Source: Mytilus edulis
Taxonomy: Eukaryota; Mollusca; Bivalvia; Mytilida; Mytilidae
Reading direction: 5' to 3'
DNA: 64,000 nt
Assembly (NCBI RefSeq): GCF_963676685.1
Contig: NC_092357.1
Location: 18,403,607-18,467,606 of the forward strand
The first letter of the stretch is position 1. Every line of letters begins with the position of its first letter. The notes beneath the pieces were generated by a model. It made no database searches, was not told where the DNA came from, and saw only the letters and a list, made by a program, of their open reading frames with translations. Below are positions 54,215-64,000 of the stretch, one piece after another. Both the position numbers and the translations under genes were made by a program.

Positions 54215-57169
54215 CAAAGTAAATATCTTTTATTATATATCTGCTGCTTTAACAATTTACTCGGATTACAGCGTTAGCCCGAGTATCCCTGTAATTAGTT
54301 ACTGAATTTCCAGGGAAAAGTTCAGTAAAGTATACTAAAGTATTAAAGTGTAAAATTATATATATCACATACACATTCTTTTAAATACAGTGTATACATA
54401 TTAACAATAAAATTTCATAGTATAAATCACGTGTTTACGGAACATCATTTTGCCTTCCGAATTTGTGTTCATAGTCCCGTGTTTACATCTTTGACCCAGT
54501 TAATTGTACTTGACCTTTTGTGCTGGATTAGTTACAAATCATTGTCCGAAAGCTAGTGCAAAAGGAAGCACATGTTTGTTGTGAAAATAAATTTTTGGAT
54601 TAGATAAAACTTGTTTGGTAAGTGTTATTTACTATTCGTTAACGATTTTGTCATAGAAACAAAATAAATGTATCTAAAGTGAAAAAAATTAGATGTTTCT
54701 GGAAATATAATAGAAAGAATAAGGATTTTAACATGTGATTTGATACCAACAAAGTGACAATACACACAATATATTACTTGATGATATTCTGTGTAAATTT
54801 AACAAATCAGTGTTTAATTATAATCATTTTAGTTTTATATATTACATTAAATAAAGTGTCTTGTTTGGTTTGTTTTTACATACAAAAAATGAAAAACCAA
54901 CAACTACAACATACATGTACAATATAAAATCTAGCATAGCTATTGATTATCACACCACACACAATTGTATACATTTCAATTACATATAATTTTGAATATT
55001 TTTAAGCATCTTACTTATTGTTTTATTTCTATACTCCATCAGATGATATCTGTATTTAAATTCTTGTTTAAATATTTCATAAACATTAACTTGATTTATT
55101 TTATTATTTGAAATACAATTGCATTTGTGTAGAGTGAATAGGATGACTGTCAAGAGATAATTAATATCATTTAATGAGTCCTCTTCTATTTTATATCCTA
55201 CTACTAAGTGTTTTAAAGTAACTATATGCTCACCAATATGAAGCTTATTTAATAAAATACAAATTTTATTCCAAAAAACTTTAAAATAAGTACATTCCAT
55301 GAAATTGTGTTGATAAGTATCTGGTATCCCACACACTGAACACAAATTGGTGTTTTTAATTTTCCATGTGAAAAGATGTGTACCTACAGGTAGTATATAA
55401 TGTAATAATTTCCATCGAACCATTTTTAATTTATTGTCTTCTAAATAATTAAAAATAAAATTTAATGTGTATTTAATTTTTGGTTGAATTTTATCTATAT
55501 TTAGTTCTTTCCGCCATTTTGTAAACCCTATAGGAATATCTTTATTTACATTAGATAAGATGACATAAATATCTTTATTATTAATTTTTTGTAAATCATA
55601 TATAATTGCGCCTTGTTTTAAACATAGTTGTTTTTTACAATTAACAATAGTTTTTAATGAGTTTTGTTTTTGTAATATATCTTTCCAATGATTTGGTATG
55701 CTCTTTCTTATTTGTATTATTTCTGCAATCCAATTTCTTTTACATTTTAACTTATTGAGTATTTTTTCTTTTGATATTCTTCCTCTGTCATCAATTATGT
55801 CATTTACATAGATTATGTTGTCTTTTATCCAATGATTAAAAACTAAACTGTGCCCATTTAACTTTATGTATTTGTTACCCCATATAATTTGTTGTCTAAT
55901 GGTTCTAAAGTTTTCTGGTTTATTAGTTTGACCACCGCCATATTTTACCCAGGTTTTAAGTATTTCAAAGTAAAAATTAGGGATTTTGTTGTTTTTGATA
56001 TTTATTGATTTTAAATTATCCAGATTCATGTGAAATATTAAAAAATTTGATCCATATTGATTAAAGTATAATGTGGGAATAATTTTCCAATTTGACTGTT
56101 CACCTTCTATTAATCTTTTTACCCATTTAATTTTTATTGCATCAATAAACTTGTCAATATCTATCATTCCAAGTCCTCCCTCAGTTTTTTTCATGTTAAT
56201 TGTTTTTCTTTTAATTTTTTCTTTTTTATGGTCCCAAATGAATTCATAAATCATTTTTTTAAACTTAAATAGTGAATCTTTGTCGATATCAGTTACAGAA
56301 GCTAAATATGTTATATTTGGTATAACTAGAGATTTCACGACAGTTACTTTTCCGATCATTGTTAGCTTTCTTTTTTTCCATGAGTTAAGAATTTTTTCAG
56401 ATTTTTGAAGTTGTTTTTCTATGTTTAAATTCATACATTGAGATTTATTATATCCAAAGTGAATGCCAAGGCTTTTAACAGTCTCTTTGCTCCAGTTAAT
56501 ATTCTCAAAATTGTCTTGAATATGTTTTAATTTTCCGAAACCTAATCCTTCAGTTTTACTTCGATTTAAAATAAGTCCTGATAGAGAACCAAATACTTCA
56601 ATTATATTAAATGACTGAGAGATTTCATCTTTAGAACAGAGAAACAATGTAGTATCATCAGCTAACTGGCTTATTATAAGGCTGTGCGTTTTTCCATCTA
56701 ACTTTATATTTATTCCCTTAAGATTATTGTCGTTTCTTATTCTACAGGCTAATATTTCGACTGCAAAGACGAATAAAATGGCGCTTAAAGGACATCCTTG
56801 TCGAATTCCTCTAAAAATATTCAGTGGGCTTGAAATCCATCCATTATTAGAAATACATGCCTTGATATCTGCATACAAGGTTTTGACCCATCTTAACATA
56901 GAATTTTCTATACCAAATTTTGTTAGTGATTGATACATGAATTCCCACTCTAGGGAATCAAAGGCTTTGGAGAAATCTAGAAAAAGTATAGCTCCATCTA
57001 TTTTTAACTTTTCTGCATGATCTATAATGTCTTGTATCTGACGTATATTAAAACCTATATAACGGTTTTTAATGTATCCATTTTGGTCACTGTGGATAAT
57101 TTTTGACATCACAGGTTTTAATCTTTGGGCTAATGTATATGCAATAATTTTAACATCAACATTTAATAG
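54187..57169 (-). mobile_element. 5'-truncated LINE (L1/Tx1-like) with poly(A) tail
   Basis: On the - strand the element begins inside the reverse-transcriptase ORF at about 57,169, runs through its stop at 54,980, has a ~790-base 3' UTR, and ends in an A-run read as T's at about 54,187-54,214. GTTAATT at both borders (54,181 and 57,169) may be the target duplication. An open frame plus a clean tail suggest a fairly recent insertion. It lies between the inverted TACACTGGTTCTCC motifs at 54.03 and 61.6 kb. Confidence 0.85.
54980..57169 (-). CDS. LINE reverse transcriptase, N-terminally truncated
   Basis: About 730 codons from LLNVDVKIIAYTLAQRLKPV to the stop, in one frame. Reverse-transcriptase blocks are visible: SDQNGYIKNR, motif A FLDFSKAFDSLEW, motif B IRQGCPLSAILF, and motif C as LADDT with both catalytic aspartates. 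A C-terminal zinc-binding segment is present (CSVCGIPDTYQHNFMEC). The endonuclease and upstream ORF are missing, so it cannot be autonomous. It belongs to the L1/Tx1-like group by motif style; the exact clade is uncertain. Confidence 0.88.
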   Translation of the reverse strand, partial: LLNVDVKIIAYTLAQRLKPVMSKIIHSDQNGYIKNRYIGFNIRQIQDIIDHAEKLKIDGAILFLDFSKAFDSLEWEFMYQSLTKFGIENSMLRWVKTLYADIKACISNNGWISSPLNIFRGIRQGCPLSAILFVFAVEILACRIRNDNNLKGINIKLDGKTHSLIISQLADDTTLFLCSKDEISQSFNIIEVFGSLSGLILNRSKTEGLGFGKLKHIQDNFENINWSKETVKSLGIHFGYNKSQCMNLNIEKQLQKSEKILNSWKKRKLTMIGKVTVVKSLVIPNITYLASVTDIDKDSLFKFKKMIYEFIWDHKKEKIKRKTINMKKTEGGLGMIDIDKFIDAIKIKWVKRLIEGEQSNWKIIPTLYFNQYGSNFLIFHMNLDNLKSINIKNNKIPNFYFEILKTWVKYGGGQTNKPENFRTIRQQIIWGNKYIKLNGHSLVFNHWIKDNIIYVNDIIDDRGRISKEKILNKLKCKRNWIAEIIQIRKSIPNHWKDILQKQNSLKTIVNCKKQLCLKQGAIIYDLQKINNKDIYVILSNVNKDIPIGFTKWRKELNIDKIQPKIKYTLNFIFNYLEDNKLKMVRWKLLHYILPVGTHLFTWKIKNTNLCSVCGIPDTYQHNFMECTYFKVFWNKICILLNKLHIGEHIVTLKHLVVGYKIEEDSLNDINYLLTVILFTLHKCNCISNNKINQVNVYEIFKQEFKYRYHLMEYRNKTISKMLKNIQNYM

Positions 57170-57632
57170 TTAATTTGTAATGATCGAGACAGTGATGAAA
57201 GAAATTTAAAAAAAAGATATATTTAACGTCATTTTATTTGCTTTGACGTCGTGATTTTCAATACCAAAATGCTTAACAATTTTTTTTTTTATTATTTCAC
57301 GTAAACTTTTATTTCTTGTTTCTCGTTTTCCTTGTTAGTTTAAATTAAGCATAATATTCAGTCATGTCTGCATTATTATGTAAGTCTGTTTTATCTCTTC
57401 AACACAAATTAAGGTGATAAATCTGCCTTTATGCTTTTTCCGTGTGAACTAGTATGCTAAACAATCCAGTCTGGATCTCAGACCTGTACAAAGCAGGATC
57501 AATATTGATATCGTATTAACATGCTTTCAACCCGAATATGTATGTAATTCGCCAATGAATCCTCCTCCTTTTCATCATAATCGTATTTATCAATCTGTGT
57601 TACCATGACTTATCACTGATGTGGTCATACTT
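57170..57632. other. Spacer between LINE and inverted duplication
   Basis: AT-rich; no supported gene. The inverted duplication that starts at 57,633 may extend into this stretch, since its partner is cut by the window end. Confidence 0.5.
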
Positions 57633-58385
57633 ATACTGTAAACAACAAATATATAACTTTTAAACTGTTTCAATTTCAAAATGCACAAGAATGGCGTATA
57701 ACGCTTGAATCCCTTGCTTTGGTCTAGTACTGTTTTGAAAATTTCTTTCGAAGCCGAAACTCAACTCTTGTATCTTTGATGCGTTCAATGTGTCGGAAAT
57801 TTGAAAAAAATAAGGAGAGAGACGAGAAGTGTCTATTAGTTTTTTGTGCAGACCAATGGGAGTATGTCCTTAAAATTGAACACTCTAATATAACAATAAG
57901 AAGATATGGTATGATTGCAAATGAGACAACTCCAGTATACATTTAACAAATCAAGATAGTCGGTATTATAGACTTAATTCGTTACATAGTGTGTTAGTGA
58001 CCTAATACGATATATACAGGGTCAGTAAATTCCATATGAGGTTTTATTTTGGCTCAAACTCCATTATGGAATTTACAGATCCCGTATATATCGTATTACA
58101 TGTAGGTCACTAACACACTATGTAACTGACAATATCTGACCAAAGTTTAAACGAATCACTTATTTGATTATGTTTACAGTTTTTATAATACTGCAATTTA
58201 CAAATATAGGATATAAGATTTATTGATATAGGTTGTCTGAACGCACAGTGGCAAATATTTCATGTAGATTTATGCCAGGGAGAAGAACATTTAAAAAATT
58301 ACTAAGATCTTGCATATGTTGTCGGTGATAAATAATTGAAAAGGTTCAATATAAATATACAAAAAAACAACGATGAGAGAGACAC
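57633..58385. repeat. Inverted duplication, left arm (753 bp or longer)
   Basis: Pairs with 63,248-64,000 as a reverse complement with no net gap (coordinates sum to 121,633 at both ends). A 72-codon ORF at 57,724-57,942 (-) is identical to one at 63,691-63,909 (+), and I found no mismatch in the stretches I compared. It contains its own hairpin at 57,981-58,126. Confidence 0.9.
57981..58126. repeat. Hairpin within the duplicated arm (MITE-like)
   Basis: GTTACATAGTGTGTTAGTGA and its complement bound a 146-bp foldback with inner arms ATACGATATATAC.GG and TCCATA; the apex is GGTTTTATTTTGGCTC. Mirrored at 63,507-63,652. Confidence 0.8.
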
Positions 58386-60164
58386 GACAAACTTAATCCA
58401 GCAAAATATGAAATATAAAATAATTTTCATGGATTATTTTTTCATCCTCTTTGTTGGTTTGCTGTAGTCTATTAATCTCACTGACTTTAATTTTAAGACA
58501 ACCATAAACGACCAAATAAACAGCTTCTTCTAGTAGATCCTCTTATGCTAGTAGAATTATGCATCCTATTCCGCTTGAATATCAGATAGTTATTTGAAAT
58601 AATTCAAGATATATGAGATGGTTTACAAATAAAAAAATAAAGACAACATCCCCTCCCCCCACCCCCACCCCTAAAAAAAAGAATAAAGAAAAAAGGCAAT
58701 CAAGTTAAGAATAGAAAATAACATTATTTGGTTGAAAGGTAAAAAAAAAAAAGAAAATTGAAAAAAGGTAAAATAAAAAATGAAAGGGATAAATGATTTG
58801 AAGAATAATGAAACTTTGCGTCTTCTGCATATTAAATTTATTATTACAATATTCTAGTAGATCATTCCGGATGAAATGTTTAACTTTCAAATTGGTAGTA
58901 AACGCAACTGTTCAAATGAAACTACGATGCATATTTCATACATTCATAAGCGTCGGTGTTTTTTGCTAAACTTCCGATCTTGCATGAGTTAACGTATCAT
59001 TTCGTCTCCTATTGCAGGCAAATTTAACCTTTCATTCTCCTCCTGCATTGTGTCAACAATTATTTTTATAGTTTTACACACTTTGAAAAAATAGTTTGTG
59101 ACAGATGTCAGACCACGATAAGCATAAGCAACAAAAAGATCTGCAATAGTTGGTGAAAAAAAGATATAAATTTCATGCGTCTGAAGCGTTTTTTTTTTAA
59201 TTCATCTTCATCATTTACGTCCAGCGACGAGTATTTGAAATATAAGGATGTCAAAGAAATGAATGAGTTGATGAGCTATATTACGAAAAGGACTATGACA
59301 AAAATAGTCAAATCAGTCGATTGTAACATTGATTCATTGAGGTGAAACCTTAGGTATCTTTATAATTCTAAAACATATTAATGGACAATTGATTGGAATT
59401 GTAAGGATTTGCAAAATCAAAACAGTCATAATTCTTGCGTCCTCAGTTTCATACTGATGCTTGAGGACGGTTGACATTGTCTTCTATTTTTTGGGGGTAT
59501 AATATTTTTTTTAGTACCAAAAAATCTTAGATACGTTTTAATATTCACCCGAAACAATCGATTGATAAGCACTGTTTCTTTCTATATTGTGTTGGACAGA
59601 TAAGTAATCAAGGATAAAATCTATTTTTGATGATCAAATTTTTATTCTCTCCGATTTCAGATATCTTTCATGTCGGTTAACTACCGGTACTGTCTCTGAA
59701 CGTTCAGCTCCACATTACTAGTACCTCAGATCACAAGGAAAATATGATCAAATATATCTCATGTCATCTTTACTTTTGTATATTATCTAAGCTTTCCAAC
59801 TTTTTTTGAAAAAAATGAAATACTTGGTGTTTTTTTCCCTCCAAGTTTGATTTTAATTCTAATTGATACATGGTATCATTTAAGCAGTACAGCGACATAA
59901 TAAAAAGGGGGTTACATGGAGTAGTGTCGTCATACGTGTGTTATTGATACAGGCAAGACAATATATCTTGTCAAAATCTTATCGTACTATACAGAAGTTT
60001 TCAAATGCAGGAACTGAACATAAGATCTTTACAGAAAAATTCATATATTTCTCACTGACTAGAGCGAAAAATGGCTAAAGAATTACAGAGTTCAGAAATG
60101 TATATTCCCTCACCTAAAACAGAACGTAATATATATATACAGTGTATCATTGTAACGAGTAGTT
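58386..60164. other. Intergenic DNA, nothing recognised
   Basis: AT-rich sequence with C-rich (58,650) and A-rich tracts. Short ORFs only. Confidence 0.6.
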
Positions 60165-60237
60165 TTGTTTAATCTATTTTACTGTGTCTATTTTCGAAAA
60201 GAATGTTGTATGAAAGAAAGTACACTACAGCTCAGGT

Positions 60238-60600
60238 GGATTTTGCTTTGTCCACCCGTTCACAGTGGGAGTGGGCGCCGGGTGGTCAAACTTTCTAGCT
60301 TGCCCCCTCTGCCCACCCATAGGAGTGGGCATGCAATTTCTTTTGTTTAATCAAAAGACTGGCAAGTACAGTCAATTGAAAAAAGCAGATAATATGAAAA
60401 AGAAGATGTGGTATTATTGCCAATGAGACAACTGACCAAAATGACACAAACATTAACAACTATAGGTCACCGTACGGCCTTCAACAATAAGCACAGCTAT
60501 AAAAGGCCCTGATGAAATATTTGTAATCACTATTTTTACAAAAATGAGATTATAGCTAGGGTAGGCTGCCCACGGTGGGCCGGTGGAAAAAGCAAAATCC
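60238..60600. mobile_element. Candidate foldback element with nested repeat
   Basis: GGATTTTGCTTTGTCCACCC at 60,238 is inverted as GGTGGAAAAAGCAAAATCC at 60,582-60,600, and GTGGG-type words are mirrored inside. A dispersed-element copy (60,398-60,510, AGAAGATGTGGTATTATTGC to GTACGGCCTTCAACAATAAG) lies between the arms. Confidence 0.55.
60398..60510 (+). repeat. Dispersed mussel-type element copy
   Basis: AGAAGATGTGGTATTATTGC, CAACTATAGGTCACCGTACG, GCCTTCAACAATAAG. Well preserved over the first 110 bases. Confidence 0.8.
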
Positions 60601-61589
60601 GACCGGGATGTGGTGTAATTAAAAGCGTCCCTCCTTGTTCAATACGAAAACACTCATAAGGAAGAGCAATTTGTATGGCTACTTGCAGTTGCATAATTGT
60701 TAAATCTTGTTGAATTCGATATCAAATTTATATTATTCATAGAAGTTTCATATCTTGAATATTGATAACGGGTTTACATTATTTACTTGCTGTACAAACG
60801 TCCGTTTTTTTCTTCTGCTTTTAGATTTAAGAAATAAGCAACTCTGTAACACTCAAACAATTGATTATTAAAATTGGTACATGGTGTCTTCGTATGTCTT
60901 CTGATAACAATATATTATTGATATTTAAGTGATATATCCACCATCCGTTATAAATATCTAATATGTTTATTTGGCATGCCATACTCGATAAAAAGTGCGG
61001 ACGTGATAGAAAGCACCCTTTACCAAAACGTCAACGGAGATTACATTCCACGGAGGTTACATTTCGAGGATTTCGTCATTTATGAACCATAATATGAGTA
61101 TCTGAAGATAAAAGTTGTTCTAAAATTAAATGTTGACACCGCTATCGATCTGTTGAATGTAGAGTTTATTTGCAAAATTGGTGTTTGTTAAGATTTGACC
61201 ATTCCACGGAGATTACATGCTTAACAAATCTCTGCAGTTTTCAACTTTGTTTAGTTTTTCAGACTGATTTAATTTGAAATAAATGACCATTGTTATAAAT
61301 AAAACTATTTATGGTAACCTTATGATCAAATTTTACTTATATCACACTCTGTGTTGTACTAATTATTTTGTCCTGCTTGGTCTTTTATCCATCTACGGAA
61401 ATTTCAGGTTTACGAAGAAAACATTATGGACGGCCGGTACGATCACTATCGTTGTGAAAACCATACTAAACTTTTATATAAATCAAAAATATAGATAATA
61501 AAGAAATCTAAAAATTCTCAGATATAAGTATTTAACAAGCTACGGGTGTATTACTCGAAGTCGTTAGGTTTGCTTTCTAACGGTGGGAC
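60601..61589. other. Intergenic DNA
   Basis: AT-rich; the phrase TTCCACGGAG.TTACAT occurs at ~61,046 and ~61,203. Short ORFs only. Confidence 0.5.
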
Positions 61590-61868
61590 AAAATAACGTC
61601 ATAAAATGGGCGCTTTAACGGAGAACCAGTGTATAACGTCACAGATACGTGACAAATGCGTCGCAATATGACATTGCAACAACGTAATATAAACGTTATT
61701 AAAAACAATAATAACGTTGTCCTGACGTCGGTTCTACGTCGTATCTGACGTGACGTAAAATTACATTCTCACAACGTTGCAACAACGTCGTACTAACGTA
61801 ACGTCAGCCATGACCTTCCAGCGACCAATACATAACGTCGCAAGGACGTCATGTGTTTCCTGGGTAGT
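61590..61868 (-). repeat. ACGT-rich block ending CTGGGTA (transposon end-like)
   Basis: Read on the - strand it starts TACCCAGGAAACACATGACG and continues with AACGTT/ACGTC words, then TACACTGGTTCTCCGTTAAA GCGCCCA. It is the mirror-image relative of the blocks at 48,148 and 53,846. It interrupts the reading frame at 61,869-62,429. Confidence 0.75.
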
Positions 61869-62429
61869 TGTCTCTTCTACTCTGGCCTGAGACAACATAT
61901 CTATGTGCTCTCTGCTTGGCATTTCTTTGAACCTTGGTTTCTTTAGGGGTGGTTCTGGTTCTAAAGCTAGTTCTGGTTTTAAAGCTTGTTCTGGTTCTAA
62001 AGCTTGTTCTGGTTCTAAAGCTTGTTCTGGTTCTAACCTTGGTTGTGGTTCTTCTACAGGTTCAGAAACTCCTTCAGCAAAATTTGAAAGCTCATCATCT
62101 GATTGCGAGCTCTCTTGCTCGAACTTGTATATTGTGGCATCAGTTAGTCTGGCAAACATTGACGTAACTGATGCATCACATATTTCATGTCTGAATACAC
62201 GTTTTGTTTGACCTGATGAAATATTCCTTATAATATATTGCAGAACAGATTGTTTCTGGTTGAAATGGTCAATTATTATGTAGTTATTTCCTTTATGTTC
62301 TACTTTAAGTCCAATTTTTAACGGGATTGTTCTCGCATATTCCGTTTTGTTTTGTAAACAAGCAGACGATGAAACGTGTTTTTCAGAGGGAGGGGTTTTC
62401 AAGTTGGAACAGCCAACATGGACGTTGTG
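61869..62429 (-). pseudogene. Unknown ORF, truncated by an ACGT-rich element
   Basis: Open from just after a TGA at ~62,448 with no ATG (the usable alternatives are TTG or an upstream exon). It begins PGFHNVHVGCSNLKTPPSEK, has a possible small beta-rich domain (KIGLKVEHKGNNYIIIDH, GQTKRVFRHEICD), an acidic Ser-rich stretch, and about four copies of the heptad EPEQALE (21-bp repeats at 61,960-62,040). The last ~35 codons of the apparent frame (61,761-61,868) are read through the ACGT-rich block and are not original. I do not recognise the family; a transposon-derived protein is possible. Confidence 0.4.
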
Positions 62430-62754
62430 GAATCCAGGTCAAATAGTTCAATTTCGAATTGTAACACATTGTTGTCATTGTGAAAGTATTAGTAACACAA
62501 TGTGTATCATTTTAGAGTTTGAAAGTGTTTTAAGTTAATGGAATACATTAAATGCATACCAATTAGATAAAATTCATTTTTCTGCCGTAGTCAATATACG
62601 CATGTGCAAACTAATATTATTGGATAATAAAGTATGGTTTCTTTACAAAGCTAAAGAAGCACGTCATATTAGAATCAACAATTCTAAATATTTATCAATG
62701 TTAAAATATCCAATAGATTTTTTCGTCACGCATGTTCGTTACAGCTGAAGCACG

Positions 62755-62870
62755 CCTTTGGGTGCGGGATTTCCTCCCTATGTTGAAGACCCATTGGTGG
62801 CCTTCGGTTGTGTTTTGTTCTTTGGCGGGTTGTTGTCTCTTGGACACATTCCCCATTTATATTCTCAATA
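62755..62870 (-). repeat. Dispersed element, reverse copy
   Basis: GGTGCGGGATTTCCTCCCTA, GAAGACCCATTGGTGGCCTT, GGCGGGTTGTTGTCTCTTGG, ACACATTCCCCATTTATATT. It directly abuts the MITE that follows. Confidence 0.8.
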
Positions 62871-63235
62871 GACCACTTTCGAGTTCATCCGTCACCGGCA
62901 AAAACTCGTTAATTATGCACGCCTTTATGACGTCATTTACCAGATAGAGGGGGTCGCCTGTATCCCTGCACTATTTACGTTCATCAAGCGTCTTAGTGAT
63001 CGTCTTTGTGCAGGATAAACTAGAAATAATGGTTGCTCTGTAGGTACTTACTGACAATTCCCTAATGATAGCAGTGTTGATTGTCAATTTTGAGAATTCA
63101 ATTTGCCGAATAATTCGTATAATATAGAATTATAGTTTTCCAACCACTCGCTCAACATTGGAAGGGAAGTGACGACGCCCCAAAACGCACAAATGACGGT
63201 GATAAAAGGGCGTATAATTGACGAGTTTTTTCCAG
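62867..63235. mobile_element. MITE, second copy, truncated at its right end
   Basis: Matches 23,684-24,052 closely (TAGACCACTTTCGAGTTCAT through AATTGACGAGTTTTTTCC) but stops there, lacking the last ~28 bases of the right terminal repeat. About 12 bases later the inverted-duplication arm begins. Confidence 0.85.
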
Positions 63236-63247
63236 AATATCATCAAG

Positions 63248-64000
63248 GTGTCTCTCTCATCGTTGTTTTTTTGTATATTTATATTGAACCTTTTCAATTA
63301 TTTATCACCGACAACATATGCAAGATCTTAGTAATTTTTTAAATGTTCTTCTCCCTGGCATAAATCTACATGAAATATTTGCCACTGTGCGTTCAGACAA
63401 CCTATATCAATAAATCTTATATCCTATATTTGTAAATTGCAGTATTATAAAAACTGTAAACATAATCAAATAAGTGATTCGTTTAAACTTTGGTCAGATA
63501 TTGTCAGTTACATAGTGTGTTAGTGACCTACATGTAATACGATATATACGGGATCTGTAAATTCCATAATGGAGTTTGAGCCAAAATAAAACCTCATATG
63601 GAATTTACTGACCCTGTATATATCGTATTAGGTCACTAACACACTATGTAACGAATTAAGTCTATAATACCGACTATCTTGATTTGTTAAATGTATACTG
63701 GAGTTGTCTCATTTGCAATCATACCATATCTTCTTATTGTTATATTAGAGTGTTCAATTTTAAGGACATACTCCCATTGGTCTGCACAAAAAACTAATAG
63801 ACACTTCTCGTCTCTCTCCTTATTTTTTTCAAATTTCCGACACATTGAACGCATCAAAGATACAAGAGTTGAGTTTCGGCTTCGAAAGAAATTTTCAAAA
63901 CAGTACTAGACCAAAGCAAGGGATTCAAGCGTTATACGCCATTCTTGTGCATTTTGAAATTGAAACAGTTTAAAAGTTATATATTTGTTGTTTACAGTAT
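63248..64000. repeat. Inverted duplication, right arm (reaches window end)
   Basis: Reverse complement of 57,633-58,385. The match runs off the window, so its true length is unknown. The short ORF inside is identical in both arms and is unlikely to be a gene. Confidence 0.9.

Noticed and set aside
61041-61220. Repeated phrase TTCCACGGAG.TTACAT
   Set aside because: Only two or three short copies with irregular spacing; not enough to call a repeat family or a binding array.
57724-63909. Identical 72-codon ORFs in both inverted arms as a gene pair
   Set aside because: Identity reflects recent duplication; there is no domain, and part of the frame overlaps a dispersed-element head (AGAAGATATGGTATGATTGC).

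Overview
The window is AT-rich animal nuclear DNA with GT-AG introns of about 0.4-1.9 kb and very many dispersed repeats. The organism is most likely a bivalve mollusc and probably a marine mussel (Mytilidae). This is an inference from three things: a beta-type axonemal dynein heavy chain, secreted C1q-domain proteins (a family greatly expanded in bivalves), and many copies of dispersed elements that I associate with mussel genomes, such as the GATGTGGTATGATTGCCAAT type and the GCGTCCGTCGTCG type. No database search was possible.

Region 1 (228-17,374, + strand) holds the last 15 exons of an outer-arm axonemal dynein heavy chain of the DNAH9/11/17 (ciliary beta chain) class. All junctions are GT-AG with matching phase. 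They give 1,881 contiguous codons, running from the end of AAA3 through AAA4, the stalk and microtubule-binding domain, AAA5, AAA6 and the C-terminal domain to a stop codon; the 5' half lies upstream of the window. Its introns carry several tandem arrays. The most interesting is a seven-copy 72-bp array that duplicates the end of exon 9 together with its splice donor. Another is a 25-copy 45-bp minisatellite that grew out of a dispersed element.

Region 2 (about 20-36 kb) contains two tandemly duplicated C1q-domain genes: exons at 25,985 and 28,617, and at 33,662 and 35,026. Each has a signal-peptide exon followed by a single C1q-domain exon. The duplication includes upstream flanks, and the second copy supplies an empty site for a 1.76-kb long-TIR transposon with a 9-bp target duplication in the first copy. 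A second candidate element with G-rich ends lies between the two genes.

Region 3 (36-54 kb) is mostly repeats: dispersed mussel-type elements, several foldback or MITE-like elements (one of 159 bp with an 8-bp target duplication), palindrome clusters, a tRNA-like relic and an ACGT-rich terminal-repeat-like block. It also holds a possible two-exon gene for an 80-residue secreted or membrane microprotein (39,391-40,244).

Region 4 (54-64 kb) has a 5'-truncated LINE on the - strand (L1/Tx1-like reverse transcriptase, open through to its stop, with a poly(A) tail), a long apparently identical inverted duplication (57,633-58,385 against 63,248-64,000), a truncated unknown ORF abutting an ACGT-rich transposon end, and a second copy of a MITE seen at 23.7 kb.

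The genes are not functionally linked. One is structural (ciliary motility), two are probable secreted lectin-like immune or recognition proteins, and the rest is transposon-dominated DNA.
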